Positions 9,476 through 19,868 of a stretch of DNA of 64,000 bases are shown piece by piece; the first letter of the stretch is position 1; every line of letters starts with the position of its first letter. A program made the position numbers and the translations under genes. The stretch comes from GCA-2683135 sp964507445 (lineage in GTDB: Bacteria > Planctomycetota > GCA-002687715). The notes below the pieces were generated by a model. The model did not search any database and was not told the DNA's origin. It saw nothing but the letters and a program-made list of their open reading frames with translations. The stretch is from positions 62,001 to 126,000 of the forward strand of contig CAZDQF010000001.1 of NCBI GenBank assembly GCA_964507445.1, read 5' to 3'.

Positions 9476-10579
9476 ATGCGCCTATCCCGCATCCTCGTGG
9501 CACTGTCTGTCCTTTGCGTCGTCGCCGCCTCACAGGGATGCCCCACTCCAGGGGACCTGTTCTGGCAGCGTGACACGCTGCCGGCGAACCCGAGCGGCCT
9601 GCAGACGTTCAGCGTGATCCAGGGACTCTGCGAAGGAGAAGCGGCTGCGGTGGTGTTCGATCTGCCTGCTGGCATGCCGCCGCAGCAGATCACGGAGGTG
9701 GTGTGTCCGTTCGGCGCCGCCGGTGGCGCCCAGGGCGCCGTGGCCCTGGTGAACGTGGAGATATACGACGGGGTCAGCTTCAACGGCGTCAGCGCCAACA
9801 TGGGCACCCAGGTGTTCGACCTCAACGCGGCGACCCAAAGCGACCTCCAGGTGACCAGTACGGCGTTCAACACCTTCGACACCACCCAGTTCAACGTGGT
9901 CGTGGGCAATGACCCGGTCAACCGGTCCTTCGCCATCGCGTTCCGGATGAACTTCAACCCCAATGGGGCCTGCGCATCGGGCTACCCGGTGAACTTCTTC
10001 ACGGACAACACCGTGGGTGGTGGGCTGTTCTGCAACCCCCTCTCCACGCCTCCCATGACCAGCCTCATCGATGTGCTGGGCCAGGGATGGAGCGATGCCT
10101 CCCTGGTCACCGTCAGCGGATTCCCGCTGTGCCCCCTGTTCTACGCCGGGGTCTGGGGCATCCGTTGCTGCACCCGGGACGCGGCGCCCGCCAACCCGTT
10201 CCAGGTGTTGCCTACGGTGGGGGTGCCGGCGACGTCGCCGGGCACCACGGTGTTGCAGCTGGACGCGCCGGGCCTCCAGGGGGTCCCCTATCAGTTCGGT
10301 CTGGCGTGGAGTGACTCTCCCCCGATCCCCACCCCGTCCGGGAACATCCCGCTGGCATACGACTCCCTGCTCACGTTGAGCATGGACCCGGCGTACTCGG
10401 CGTTCTTCGTGAACTTCACGGGGACCATCGGGCCATCGGAGACGGCCACGGTGTTGATCAACGTGCCGCCGGGACTGTCGGGTGCCGGGCTCAGCGCGTA
10501 CGGCGCCTTCGTGGGGTTCCTGCCGAGCCCTCCCGGCGGGTTCGCCATCTCGGACAACATCCTGCTGCCCATTCAGTGA
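9476..10579 (+). CDS. Secreted protein with a beta-rich C-terminal domain, function unknown
   Basis: A 367-residue protein with a classic signal peptide (residues 1-20) and then a Cys-containing, Gly/Pro/Ala-rich beta-type sequence with no charged catalytic cluster. Cysteines are spread in pairs, including CC near residue 233, suggesting disulfides. The last 90-100 residues, rich in PL-x-Y-D-x-LL, FTGTIG and a Gly-rich end, resemble from memory a tail domain repeated in many secreted planctomycete proteins. No enzymatic family recognised. It follows recD2 by 89 nt and has its own strong ribosome-binding site; the next gene starts 19 nt after its stop. Confidence 0.75.
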   Translation: MRLSRILVALSVLCVVAASQGCPTPGDLFWQRDTLPANPSGLQTFSVIQGLCEGEAAAVVFDLPAGMPPQQITEVVCPFGAAGGAQGAVALVNVEIYDGVSFNGVSANMGTQVFDLNAATQSDLQVTSTAFNTFDTTQFNVVVGNDPVNRSFAIAFRMNFNPNGACASGYPVNFFTDNTVGGGLFCNPLSTPPMTSLIDVLGQGWSDASLVTVSGFPLCPLFYAGVWGIRCCTRDAAPANPFQVLPTVGVPATSPGTTVLQLDAPGLQGVPYQFGLAWSDSPPIPTPSGNIPLAYDSLLTLSMDPAYSAFFVNFTGTIGPSETATVLINVPPGLSGAGLSAYGAFVGFLPSPPGGFAISDNILLPIQ

Positions 10580-10598
10580 TCCTGTCTGCTGCCGTCTC

Positions 10599-11717
10599 AT
10601 GATGACGCGATGGGGAATCTGGGGGCTGTGCTGGCTGGCGGTGTCCGCGTCCGTCCCGGCCCAGGGATCTCTCAACTCGACGCAGCGGCGGCAGGTCAAG
10701 CGCGTCCTCGAGCTGTTGGATGCCGGTTCGGATGACGAGGCGCGGGGTCCGATCCGGGAGGTCGCGGCGTGGGGCGGGGCTGCGGATCGGCACCTCACAG
10801 CCCTGGCCAGCAAGGACCCGGGTCGTGCAGGACCGCTGCGCTTGCTGCGCAGGCTGGAACACGTCCGCGGTCGCGACCTGGAGACCAAGGAGGTGGACGA
10901 CACCCCGGACCCCTGGACTCCCTGGGCGGTGTCCGCCGGCGAGGTGGTCCTGGCCAAGGGGGTCGGCCGCTGGGTGGGGCTGCGCGTCCAGGAGGACAAC
11001 GACCCGTCTTCCGACGTGCTGAACGTGGAGCTGGCGTGGACCGAAGACCCGCTGCTTCCGCTCGGGGGTGCTGGCGTCACGCGAGAGAGGCGGTCGTTGA
11101 AGGGGACGGTTGTGGTGCTGGAGGGCAGCCAACCCGCGTTTCCCGTACGTGACTACGCCGTGACCGTAGACGGTGTGACCATTCGGCTGCGGAGCGCCGG
11201 CAGTCAGGCGTTCCGCTTCAGCCTCGGGGCTGACTCCTCCCCCGTGGCCCGCACGGGCCAACGAAGCCTCCGACGGGTCAAGGGCTCCATGAAGGGGCTG
11301 TCATGGCGCGGTCGACCGGACGAGGCGGCTGCGGCTGCGACACGGCGTCTGCAGCAGTACCTGTTTCGCCTGGTCGACGGTGTGGACCCGCTGCCAACCT
11401 ACGGGACCGAGGACGAGTCGCGTTTCGCGCACGCCGAATCCGTGCGCGTGATGATCCGGGAGAGCCATGAGGGCAAGCGGTTCGTGGTCATCGCCTTGCC
11501 GTTCTCCGATGAGGATGTGGCGTACGACCCCCTCTGCCACAAGTTGGTCCTCGCCTTCGTCGAGCGCAACTTCTCGATCTCCGACGAGCAGGTGTTGGTC
11601 TACATCGGTCAACAGGAGGCGCGGTCTGCCAACTTGTTCTACGCCAAGGGTCGCTGGCGGCGCTTGCGCGGCGGAGCAGCCAAGCGGGTGCAGGAGCTGT
11701 TCCCCGAAGACTACTGA
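10599..11717 (+). CDS. Exported hypothetical protein
   Basis: A 372-residue protein with a signal peptide (about 1-22, ending VPAQG). The mature part starts with a helical segment (TQRRQVKRVLELLD...) that resembles a single HEAT-like helical pair, followed by a mixed alpha/beta region with many Arg and Glu residues. No recognised enzyme motif. The C-terminus (FYAKGRWRRLRGG) is basic. It is 19 nt downstream of the other secreted protein and its last 7 nt overlap the convergent ABC permease gene, leaving no room for a conventional terminator. Function is unknown. Confidence 0.7.
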   Translation: MMTRWGIWGLCWLAVSASVPAQGSLNSTQRRQVKRVLELLDAGSDDEARGPIREVAAWGGAADRHLTALASKDPGRAGPLRLLRRLEHVRGRDLETKEVDDTPDPWTPWAVSAGEVVLAKGVGRWVGLRVQEDNDPSSDVLNVELAWTEDPLLPLGGAGVTRERRSLKGTVVVLEGSQPAFPVRDYAVTVDGVTIRLRSAGSQAFRFSLGADSSPVARTGQRSLRRVKGSMKGLSWRGRPDEAAAAATRRLQQYLFRLVDGVDPLPTYGTEDESRFAHAESVRVMIRESHEGKRFVVIALPFSDEDVAYDPLCHKLVLAFVERNFSISDEQVLVYIGQQEARSANLFYAKGRWRRLRGGAAKRVQELFPEDY

Positions 11718-12519
11718 GCCTTGTCGAAGGGGACCATGTCCTTGCCGCGAGCCAGGCCGACGATGCCGGTCATGATCCCGAGGAACATGGCGCCGAGGAT
11801 GACACCCGCGGTGAGGGGCGCGATGGGTTCGGCCAGCTCGCTGACCGTCGCCCGGCTCAAGTAGAACGGCTGCAACAGAGCCTCGAAGTAGGCCATGGGT
11901 GAGAGCGTCCGGGGCGGACCAGGCAAGCTGCCGAGCAAGGCATCCACCACCACGATGAAGACGAGCCCGATGAGGGTTGAGTGCTTGGTCAAGAGGCCGA
12001 AGAGGGTGTACAGGGCGCTATAGAAGACCGCCGCGGTACCGGTGACGATGAGCAGGCGTGTCAGGGCTTCTGCGGACGCGGGGCCGTCGGTTTCGGGCGA
12101 GAAGATGCCGCTCGGCAGCCCGGCTCTACAGACGAGGAAGCCCGCGCCGGCGGAGATCAGGGCCAGGGGGACCACGAACGCGATCAACCCGGCGTAGTGC
12201 CCCAAGGCGATCCTGGCGCGGCTCATGGGGCGCGTCAGGAGAAACGCCAGGGTGCGATCCTCCATGGAGCCTCGCATCAACCCTGCCCCGTTGAACAGGC
12301 AGATCAACTGCACCACGCCGATGGTGAACGTCGGGAGGATCGCGGCCAGGTACTCGTCGATAGCGCCGCGCGGAGCCTCGCTGCGTGTGATGACCGCGAT
12401 GACCGCTGGCAGCAGGAGCAAGACGCCGAGGAAGATGGTCTTTCGAGACCAGGAGATCTGGCTGGCCACGAAGGCCCCCACCAGGAACAGGCTGCGGGTC
12501 CATGAGAGCGGCCTCTGGC

Positions 12520-12523
<4 letters not shown>
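11711..12523 (-). CDS. ABC-2 type exporter permease, second system
   Basis: 270 residues with about six membrane helices and the ABC-2 hallmark after the second helix (GSMEDRTLAFLLTRPMSRARIALG), the region that couples to the ATPase. It is the last gene of a four-gene run in which permease and ATPase genes alternate; its ATG overlaps the stop of the ATPase at 12520 (ATGA). The pair probably exports a lipid, peptide or drug, or works in gliding/NosY-like processes; substrate is not predictable. Confidence 0.88.
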
Positions 12524-13436
<913 letters not shown>

Positions 13437-13440
<4 letters not shown>

Positions 13441-14387
13441 GGGAGCCTCCCCGGCGTGAGCCTTCGGATGATCAGCCACGCGGACAGCGCGCCGAGCCCG
13501 GCGAGCACGGCCACGCTCGGGAGGACGCTTCCGGAGGTGTCGAGGAGCGGGAGCATGTCCTCATCGCCGGTGGTCTGAGCAAACTGCGACAGCTGGTCCG
13601 AGCCCAGGATGTTGACCACGACGATGTAGATGTTGTGTTTGTAGGAGGCCAGATCGAAGGCCGGGTCACCCGTGGTCTGCTGCAGGATCCCCGCGACGAT
13701 GAAGGTGCCGACGGTGAGGACGAACCAGATGACCGACGCATAGCGGGCGCTCTTGCCCATGGACGAGATCCCGAGGATCACCAGGCCATTGACCGCAGCC
13801 CAGATGACGGCCACGGCGAGGGCGCGCGGGTACAGGGGCCAGGTGCCCTGGAAGGTCTCGGGGATCAGGGCGTTGCTGATGACCAGGACCAGGATCACGG
13901 GCAGGACCATGATGGTGAGGACCGGACGCATGACCACCAGCAGCTTGCCCAGCAGGTAGTCGGTCCGCTTGATGGGGCGGGCCAGGTACACCTCGAACGC
14001 GTGACTTCTCATGTCATCGGCGATCTGGGGAGCCCCTACGAGGGCCGTCAGGAAGATGGCGAACCAGCCCTGGATCTCCAGCATCGTCCAGGTCATGGCG
14101 CTGCCTGCCTGGTAGATGGTCTCGGCGGGGACCTGGTCGATGCTGTCAAAACGGCCGATCCCGACGCCACCTATGACGCCCAGGAGCATCTCCTGGTTGC
14201 GCGAGATGCCGTAGATGAAGAAGGCGAAGAAGATCGCCGGGGTGAACGCGCCGAAGTAGACGATCTTGGTGAGGATGCCCCGGGTGGCTTGCCGCGCGCC
14301 GTACCGGCTGATGGAGAGCGCAGGCAGCGTGCTGCGCTTCCTCGGGGGCGCCGCGAGGCGAGTGTAGACGCGCTCATGAATCGCCAT
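13437..14387 (-). CDS. ABC-2 type exporter permease, first system
   Basis: 316 residues with about six membrane segments. The signature stretch QIADDMRSHAFEVYLARPIKRTDYLLGK after the second helix is the ABC-2 coupling region. A 90-residue soluble loop (around residues 225-290) precedes the last helix. The start overlaps the preceding ATPase gene by 14 nt and is preceded by GAGG at a good spacing. It presumably pairs with the ATPase at 14374-15321. Confidence 0.88.
13446..13452 (-). promoter_or_regulatory. Shine-Dalgarno site supporting a TTG start at 13440
   Basis: On the minus strand GGGGAGG sits 5 nt before TTG 13440, inside the 3' end of the upstream permease gene. The spacing is ideal and decides for the TTG over the ATG 39 nt further upstream. 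Confidence 0.55.
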
Positions 14388-15321
14388 CGGGGGCCTCGTT
14401 CACGCTCTCCAGGAAGACCTCTTCCAGGGACCGGGTGACCTTGGTCAGGTGCTTGACCCCAGCCCTGCTGGCGGCGGCGGCCTCGATGATGGGTTGGGTG
14501 CCCACGCCCTCGGGCACGGTGACTCGCAGCTGTCCCGAGAGCGCGTCGTAGTGGGTCTCCGCGCCCCGGTCGTTGAGCGCGGCCAGGAAGAGGTCGCTCT
14601 CCCCCATGAACTCCACCTTGAACTGGCGATCGGCTCCCCGGGTCAACTCCTCCACGGTCCCCTCTCGCTTGACCGCGCCGTCGTTGACGACGAGGACACG
14701 CCTACAGACCTCCTGAACGTCCGGGAGCAGGTGGGTGGAGAGGATGACGCTGATTCCGGAGCGGGAGAGCTCCTGGATCAGGTCCAGCATGTAGCGCCGC
14801 CCCTTGGGGTCCAGGCCGTTGGTGGGTTCATCGAGGAACAGCAGATCCGGGTCGTGGACGATGGCCGCGGCGAGCTTGAGGCGCTGGCGCATGCCGGCGC
14901 TGAAGCCGTCAACCGGGCGATAGCGGGCCTCCCCAAGGTCCACGTAGTGGAGCACCTCGTGGGCTCGCTTGACCGCGGCGATCGAGGTCATCCCCGAGAG
15001 CTCGCCCATCATGGACACGTAGTCCACGGCCACCATGCCGGGCACGTGGGCGTCCCGCTCCGGCATGTAGCCCACGCGACGCCGCACCTCCGTGCGTTCC
15101 CGGCGGATGTCCCGGTCGAGCACCATGCCCTGCCCCCCGTCCGGTTCGAGCAGCCCCAGGAGCACCTTGATGAGGGTGCTCTTGCCCGCTCCATTGGGGC
15201 CCAGCAGGCCGTTGCAGCCGGCTGAGATCTCCGCCGAGAGCCCGGCCAGGGCCTGGATGCCGCGGCCGAAGGACAGCTGGAGGTCCTGGACACGGACCAC
15301 GGTTTCAGGGGAGTCGGTCAT
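14374..15321 (-). CDS. ABC transporter ATPase, first system
   Basis: 315 residues. Walker A GPNGAGKST at 41-49, signature GFSAGMRQR near 139-147, Walker B LLFLDEP near 160 and the switch HLLPDVQ. It is the first gene of the four-gene operon and about 35 percent alike by eye to the second ATPase, so the operon may have arisen by duplication of an ATPase-permease unit. The frame is open 36 nt upstream to another ATG, but the domain begins right after ATG 15321. Confidence 0.9.
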   Translation of the reverse strand: MTDSPETVVRVQDLQLSFGRGIQALAGLSAEISAGCNGLLGPNGAGKSTLIKVLLGLLEPDGGQGMVLDRDIRRERTEVRRRVGYMPERDAHVPGMVAVDYVSMMGELSGMTSIAAVKRAHEVLHYVDLGEARYRPVDGFSAGMRQRLKLAAAIVHDPDLLFLDEPTNGLDPKGRRYMLDLIQELSRSGISVILSTHLLPDVQEVCRRVLVVNDGAVKREGTVEELTRGADRQFKVEFMGESDLFLAALNDRGAETHYDALSGQLRVTVPEGVGTQPIIEAAAASRAGVKHLTKVTRSLEEVFLESVNEAPDGDS

Positions 15322-15449
15322 GGATAGCTCACGACGTCCGGACCAACGGAGCGCCACCGGCGGCGTAATCCTAACCCCCTTGGGGGTGAAGGCTCCAGCC
15401 AGTTCCCTGTCCTGCGACCAACGGGGCGGATGCGGGTTTCAGGCGGTGC

Positions 15450-16460
15450 TCATGGAATCGAGCCAGGTGCCCGTTCGAATGCGGCCCCTCGTGTCGTGAC
15501 AGCGCACCGCAGATGTACCCGGTGGGCCAGGAGACCGGCGGTCCTGTTCACGAACACCCACGTGAGGGCCGTCAGCAGGAGATGGGGCACCATGGCGCCG
15601 GCTCCCGCCCAGAGGCTGGCGGCCGCCAGGAGCGCGGCGGCGCTGCTCATCAATGCGGCGAACAGGGCCCCGGCCAGCTCCTCCCACCGAGGATGGGGCG
15701 CGAAGGGGAAGCTCTGGCGAACGCGCTGCAGCAGGTCGCTCATGAGAAGCAGCAACCCGAGGGTGGCGCATGGGACGGAGAAGATCAGATGCCAGGAGAG
15801 TCCGAGGGTGACGCCGAGGGCTGCTGGTCCGGCGGTGCAGGACAAGGCCGCGGTCTGAAGCGCCCAGGATGAGGGCCGAATGCTGCACGCCATCTCCGTG
15901 ACGGGTCCTGAGTCGATCTCCGGGCGGCACCAGGCGTGATCGCGAACGTGTGACCCGAGACGGAGCAGCCACACCAGATGGGCTGCGATGACGGCGCCCC
16001 ACACAATCCACGACAAGTCCCCGGGGAGGAGGCCTGCGGTCAAACTGATCCCCGCGAACGCCAGCCACTCCCACCGGTGGTGTCCGGCCTGGGAGAACAT
16101 GAAGCGAGGCGACACAACATGCAGCAACGCTCGGGCGACCACGTCAGCCGGGTGCCCCTCGAGGGTCGAGTTCGGTAGAGGCGTGGTTTGCGTCCGGTCT
16201 TCCCCGCCTTCGTCCGTCGGTGCCTCAGGTCGCGGGGGCTGATCTGGGTCCCGGCTCGCGAGAGGCGCAGGGCCGTGAATCTCGGTACGACCCGATTCGG
16301 CTCTTTCGACTTGGCGTTTCCGAGGTGGCGCCGAGGTCGATGAAGCGGGCGAATTCCAGACGTAGCACGAGGGGGCGTCGGACTGGTCGCTCACATCCTG
16401 AAACGAAGTCGGGACTTGTGCCCGGAGAGGGCGTCGGGAGGGGGCCATCCCTGAGTTCAT
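15450..16460 (-). CDS. Polytopic membrane protein of unknown function
   Basis: Up to 336 residues. The C-terminal 220 residues hold about six hydrophobic segments grouped as helical pairs (for example AFAGISLTAGLLPG, AALGVTLGLSW and LAGALFAALMSSAAALLAAAS), supporting a real membrane protein. The first 105 residues are Ser/Pro/Arg-rich and read like non-coding sequence, so the true start may be the GTG at 16142 (VVARALLHVV). No family recognised; the general pattern resembles Yip1-like or lipid-metabolism membrane proteins, but that is weak. It sits alone between the ABC operon and a methyltransferase. Confidence 0.55.
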   Translation of the reverse strand: MNSGMAPSRRPLRAQVPTSFQDVSDQSDAPSCYVWNSPASSTSAPPRKRQVERAESGRTEIHGPAPLASRDPDQPPRPEAPTDEGGEDRTQTTPLPNSTLEGHPADVVARALLHVVSPRFMFSQAGHHRWEWLAFAGISLTAGLLPGDLSWIVWGAVIAAHLVWLLRLGSHVRDHAWCRPEIDSGPVTEMACSIRPSSWALQTAALSCTAGPAALGVTLGLSWHLIFSVPCATLGLLLLMSDLLQRVRQSFPFAPHPRWEELAGALFAALMSSAAALLAAASLWAGAGAMVPHLLLTALTWVFVNRTAGLLAHRVHLRCAVTTRGAAFERAPGSIP

Positions 16461-16724
16461 CGTCCACGATCGCCGCTCCTCCGCACTTCAGGTCCTCCGC
16501 AATAACGGAAAGGGAATAGATGAAATTGACCGGGAGGCGAGGGTTATTCTCTTGCACGACCATGACAGGCGCTTACGGTGGCTGCGGGTGGATAGTCGTC
16601 GGCTCTTGGGGCAAAGAGAGTCGTCGGGTCGTCCGATGGGAGAGGGGGCCGGTTCCACACACCTCATTGGCAAACAGAGTGGCCGAAAGGCCTCATCCAC
16701 TCGCGAAGTTCCCACCACTCATCC

Positions 16725-17591
16725 TCAGCCGGTTCCCCTCTTCCTTCTTCTTCGTCTCGCCTTGGATTGAGGCGGGCCCTCCTCGCCTCCCTGGTCGTCA
16801 CGTTCGAGGGTGACCTGAAGATGGTGCGCTCGCCCCAAGGCCAGGGCGCTTGTCCCGTAGCGGCGTTCCAGGGCCAGCAACCTCCTCCGCGTGGCGGGGT
16901 CTGACAGCCATTCATGATCATGACGGAGGTCCAGCACCGTCTTGCCGATGGTGCGTTCGACCCGGAGGCCGAACCTGGGGGCGGCCGCGGTCAGCTCGTC
17001 CGGCAGGAAGGCGTGGAAGGGGAATCGCTCCTCTTTGCGGTCCGCCAGCCACTCCCCGGAGCCCGTAGCGAGGAACCGCTCCAGTCCATCCAGATCCGTT
17101 CGTTTCAGGAACGGTTGGATGCCCCCGAACCGCGAGTCGATGGAGAGGACCGCGCGGCCACCTGGACGCAGCACACGGCGCAGGCTCTTCAGGGCACGGC
17201 GCCAATCGGAGCTGAAGGAGAGCACGTCTCCCTGTGCCACCACGAGCTGGAAACGCTCGTCCTGAAACGGGGTCAGGTCGGTGAAGTCCGCCTGGACGCA
17301 CTCGACTTCCCGCTCGGGGAACTGGTCACGGACCTTTCGCTCGGTGACGTCGAGCATCTTGCGCGAGAGATCTGAGAAGACGACGCGGAAACCGGACTTC
17401 ATCAACTTGAGGCCGTACGCGCCGGTGCCGCAACCCGCGTCCAGGATTTCGCTGGAGAGGTCCCGCGGCAGGCTGCGTTTCAGGTCGTCCCAGGAGACGT
17501 CGAAGTAGTACAGCCAGTAGGGATCGCGTCCGTAGATGTCGTCGTATCGGGCCGCGACGCGGTCGTGGTAGCGCTGGTTGGGGTCCGCCAT
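16725..17591 (-). CDS. Class I SAM-dependent methyltransferase
   Basis: 288 residues. A Rossmann methyltransferase with SAM motif I ILDAGCGTGAYG at 49-60, an acidic motif II (VFSDLS), and post-I motif QADFTDL. The C-terminal 25 residues are Lys/Arg-rich and may contact nucleic acid or acidic lipids. Substrate unknown; ubiquinone/menaquinone-type and small-molecule methyltransferases look alike at this level. It is followed on the minus strand by a 264-bp gap and preceded by 46 bp from a secreted-protein gene, so an operon with that gene is possible. Confidence 0.85.
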   Translation of the reverse strand: MADPNQRYHDRVAARYDDIYGRDPYWLYYFDVSWDDLKRSLPRDLSSEILDAGCGTGAYGLKLMKSGFRVVFSDLSRKMLDVTERKVRDQFPEREVECVQADFTDLTPFQDERFQLVVAQGDVLSFSSDWRRALKSLRRVLRPGGRAVLSIDSRFGGIQPFLKRTDLDGLERFLATGSGEWLADRKEERFPFHAFLPDELTAAAPRFGLRVERTIGKTVLDLRHDHEWLSDPATRRRLLALERRYGTSALALGRAHHLQVTLERDDQGGEEGPPQSKARRRRRKRGTG

Positions 17592-17637
17592 CCGGCAGAG
17601 GTTACCCGCGAACCGGCGGGCCAGCAGACGTCGGACT

Positions 17638-18390
17638 CTATGGCCGGACGACCACGGACTCCACCACCTCGGGAAAGACCGACTCCACCAACCGTTCGTC
17701 TCCGTTGGCGCAGACGTAGCCGGTGCACAGCACCGTGCCGTCGGGCCTGGCTCGGGTCCGGATCCCGAGCAACCCGCTGAGCCTGCCGTCCGGGCCCGTC
17801 ACCCGATAGCGGGTGTCTCCCTTGGAGGTCCCGGTGTCCAGCTTTGCGACCGACCCCACGCCCGCGCCCTCCAGGCGATCGGCGATCATGGCGGCGATGC
17901 GGGTCCCAAGGAGGTCTCCCGTCTGTCCGTGGAACGGGGTGTCTCTCTGCACCCAGACGAAGATCCGCGGTGCGGTGAACCAACCCGGGGCGAGGACGTC
18001 GCGGGGAGAGCGCATGGTGACCATGGTGCTCCCCCGGTCTCGGCGGGACGTCAGGGTCCACCCGTTGGGCTTGAGGACCGACACGCCGGAGGCACCGTCA
18101 TTCCAGACCTCGAACCGAGCGGCGAGGTTCTTGAGGCGGACCTGGGACTCGAGCCCGGACGCCAGCACCTCCAGGAGACCCTCCTCCGCTCCCCCGGTCT
18201 GGGCGGCCTCCCATTGGGCTTCAAGGACCGGCCCCATGAGACCTCGGTTCTCAACCAGATCCCCGATTTCGGCGGAAGGTACGCCGGCGTTCAGCAGGAC
18301 CAGGATTTCCTCGGCGCGGACGCCGGTTTGCCCCATGCCGATCGTGCATAGCACGGCGCCCATCAACGTTGTGCGGAGAGTCCCCGTCAT
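17638..18390 (-). CDS. Secreted protein of unknown function
   Basis: 250 residues with a signal peptide (about 1-26, cleavage after VRA). The mature protein starts with a helical region resembling a type II/secretin-like N-domain or a small helical module (EEILVLLNAGVPSAEIGDLV), then a mixed alpha/beta domain with WTLTSRRDRG, RIFVWVQRD and RVTGPDGRLSGLLGIR. Nothing catalytic recognised. The start is well fixed by GGAGG 5 nt upstream. The gene is divergent from the BtpA gene with 58 bp between starts. Confidence 0.75.
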   Translation of the reverse strand: MTGTLRTTLMGAVLCTIGMGQTGVRAEEILVLLNAGVPSAEIGDLVENRGLMGPVLEAQWEAAQTGGAEEGLLEVLASGLESQVRLKNLAARFEVWNDGASGVSVLKPNGWTLTSRRDRGSTMVTMRSPRDVLAPGWFTAPRIFVWVQRDTPFHGQTGDLLGTRIAAMIADRLEGAGVGSVAKLDTGTSKGDTRYRVTGPDGRLSGLLGIRTRARPDGTVLCTGYVCANGDERLVESVFPEVVESVVVRP

Positions 18391-18395
18391 TTCGT

Positions 18396-18400
18396 CCTCC
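18396..18400 (-). promoter_or_regulatory. Shine-Dalgarno site deciding the start at 18390
   Basis: GGAGG on the minus strand lies 5 nt before ATG 18390. It rejects a much longer in-frame extension that would overlap the divergent gene. Confidence 0.6.
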
Positions 18401-18448
18401 AAGCCCATTCTCGGATGGACGTCCGGTTCCTGTAGGTAGGATGCGGCC

Positions 18449-19276
18449 ATGTGGTCTGACGATGTGCCCTGCGCCTGCATCGGGGTGGTCCACCTGGCTC
18501 CTCTGCCCGGTGCGCCGGCCGCTGGAGGATCCTTCGAGGCCTGTCTGGACGTCGCCATGGGTGACGCCCGCGCGTACGCGGCGGCCGGATTCGACGGCCT
18601 GATGGTGGAGAACCATGGGGACGCCCCGTTTCGCCGGGACCGGTGTGATCCCCACGTCCCTGCGTTCCTGGCCCTGTGCGCTGACCGTCTCCGCGCCGAC
18701 CTCGGGGTCCCGGTGGGGATCAACTGCCTTCGCAACGACGCCCACTCCGCCCTCGCCGCGGCCGCCGTGTCCGGGGCTGACCTGATCCGGGTGAATGTCC
18801 TGGTGGGAGCCGTGGCCACGGATCAGGGGATCATCCAGGGCTGCGCCGACACCCTCCTCCGCTACCGACGCGCCCTGGGAGCGGAGGTGGAGATCCTGGC
18901 GGATGTGGATGTGAAGTTCGGGACGCCGCTCTATAGGGCGCCGGCGCCGGAGGCGGCGGTGGCCACCATCGAACGCGGCGGAGCCTCCGGTGTGATCATC
19001 ACCGGGTCGCGGACCGGTTCCCCTCCGACGGCGGACGAGGTGCAGGCGGTGGCCCGTGCCGTGGGGGCCCGTGGTAGGGTCCTGGTGGGGAGCGGCACGA
19101 CCCCGGAGAATGTGTCCGAGTTCGCCCCCGTCTGTGATGGTTTTATCGTGGGAAGTTACTGCAAGCGCGATGGAGACCCTTCACTGCCTGTCGACCCGGA
19201 TCGTGCGCGGCGGTTCGTGGCCGCAGTCCGGGCCGTTGAAGGGGCTGGTCGGGTGGGAGTAGAACGAGATGTCTGA
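18449..19276 (+). CDS. BtpA/SgcQ-family TIM-barrel protein
   Basis: 275 residues matching the BtpA family: GVVHLAPLPGAP at the N-terminus, DGLMVENHGDAPF, GVPVGINCLRNDA, GADLIRVNVLVGA, ILADVDVKF and a C-terminal GSGTTPENV phosphate-binding-like loop. BtpA was named for photosystem I biogenesis in cyanobacteria, but the family is widespread in non-phototrophs, where the reaction is unknown; the fold suggests a phosphate-bearing substrate. No photosynthesis gene is in the window. It heads a three-gene operon with 8-nt and 4-nt overlaps into the next two genes, so they likely serve one pathway. Confidence 0.85.
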   Translation: MWSDDVPCACIGVVHLAPLPGAPAAGGSFEACLDVAMGDARAYAAAGFDGLMVENHGDAPFRRDRCDPHVPAFLALCADRLRADLGVPVGINCLRNDAHSALAAAAVSGADLIRVNVLVGAVATDQGIIQGCADTLLRYRRALGAEVEILADVDVKFGTPLYRAPAPEAAVATIERGGASGVIITGSRTGSPPTADEVQAVARAVGARGRVLVGSGTTPENVSEFAPVCDGFIVGSYCKRDGDPSLPVDPDRARRFVAAVRAVEGAGRVGVERDV

Positions 19277-19868
19277 GGACGTGATAGTGCCGGGCGCGAC
19301 CGCGTCGGAGCGCTTGCTGGACGATTACGTGCGCACCGTGCGGGATCTGGTGGACGGTGGGAAACCCGTGGAGCAGCTGGTGCCCGACATCGAGGTCGCC
19401 AACCGCCGCCTCATGACCCCGGAGTTCCGGATGCCCGACCCCTTTCGGGTCGTCCGCGAGGACAAGCCCTACACCCGCAACCTTGTCTATCGTGACCCGG
19501 ATGACCGCTTCTCCGTGCTGGCCGTTTGTTGGGGGGCGTTTCAGGAGACACGGATTCACGATCACCTGAGCTGGTGCGTGGTGGGGGTCCTGGAGGGACT
19601 GGTTCACAGCATCGACTACGGGAGGCTCGACGACGAGAGCGTGCCCGGATACGCCGAGGTGGCCATTCATGACTCCGAGATGGCCCCGGTGGGGGCCATC
19701 ATCGGGCTGACGCCTCCGGCTCGAAGCAACGTCCACAAGATGTGCAACGCCGTGCACCAGGTATCGGTCAGCCTGCACACCTACGGAGACTCGGGCAAGA
19801 CAGCCCGGGTGTTCGACCCCGTGGCCCGCACCTACGAGGTGGTCGACCTGGAGTTTCACAACCAGTGA
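19269..19868 (+). CDS. Cysteine dioxygenase-like cupin protein
   Basis: 199 residues of the double-stranded beta-helix type seen in cysteine dioxygenase and 3-mercaptopropionate dioxygenase relatives. Likely metal ligands are H97 and H99 in the HDH motif, and a His among H156/H163/H170 in NVHKMCNAVHQVSVSLHTYG. These enzymes use Fe(II) and O2 to oxidise a thiol to a sulfinate. The real substrate is uncertain because close paralogs act on mercaptopropionate or other thiols. The start overlaps the BtpA stop by 8 nt and the stop overlaps the next gene (GTGA). Confidence 0.82.
   Translation: MSEDVIVPGATASERLLDDYVRTVRDLVDGGKPVEQLVPDIEVANRRLMTPEFRMPDPFRVVREDKPYTRNLVYRDPDDRFSVLAVCWGAFQETRIHDHLSWCVVGVLEGLVHSIDYGRLDDESVPGYAEVAIHDSEMAPVGAIIGLTPPARSNVHKMCNAVHQVSVSLHTYGDSGKTARVFDPVARTYEVVDLEFHNQ

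Noticed and set aside
15373..15388. AACCCCCTTGGGGGTG palindrome as terminator
   Set aside because: The loop is too short for a stable hairpin and no T-run follows.
18449..19276. BtpA as evidence of photosynthesis
   Set aside because: The family is common in non-phototrophs and no photosystem or pigment gene is nearby.
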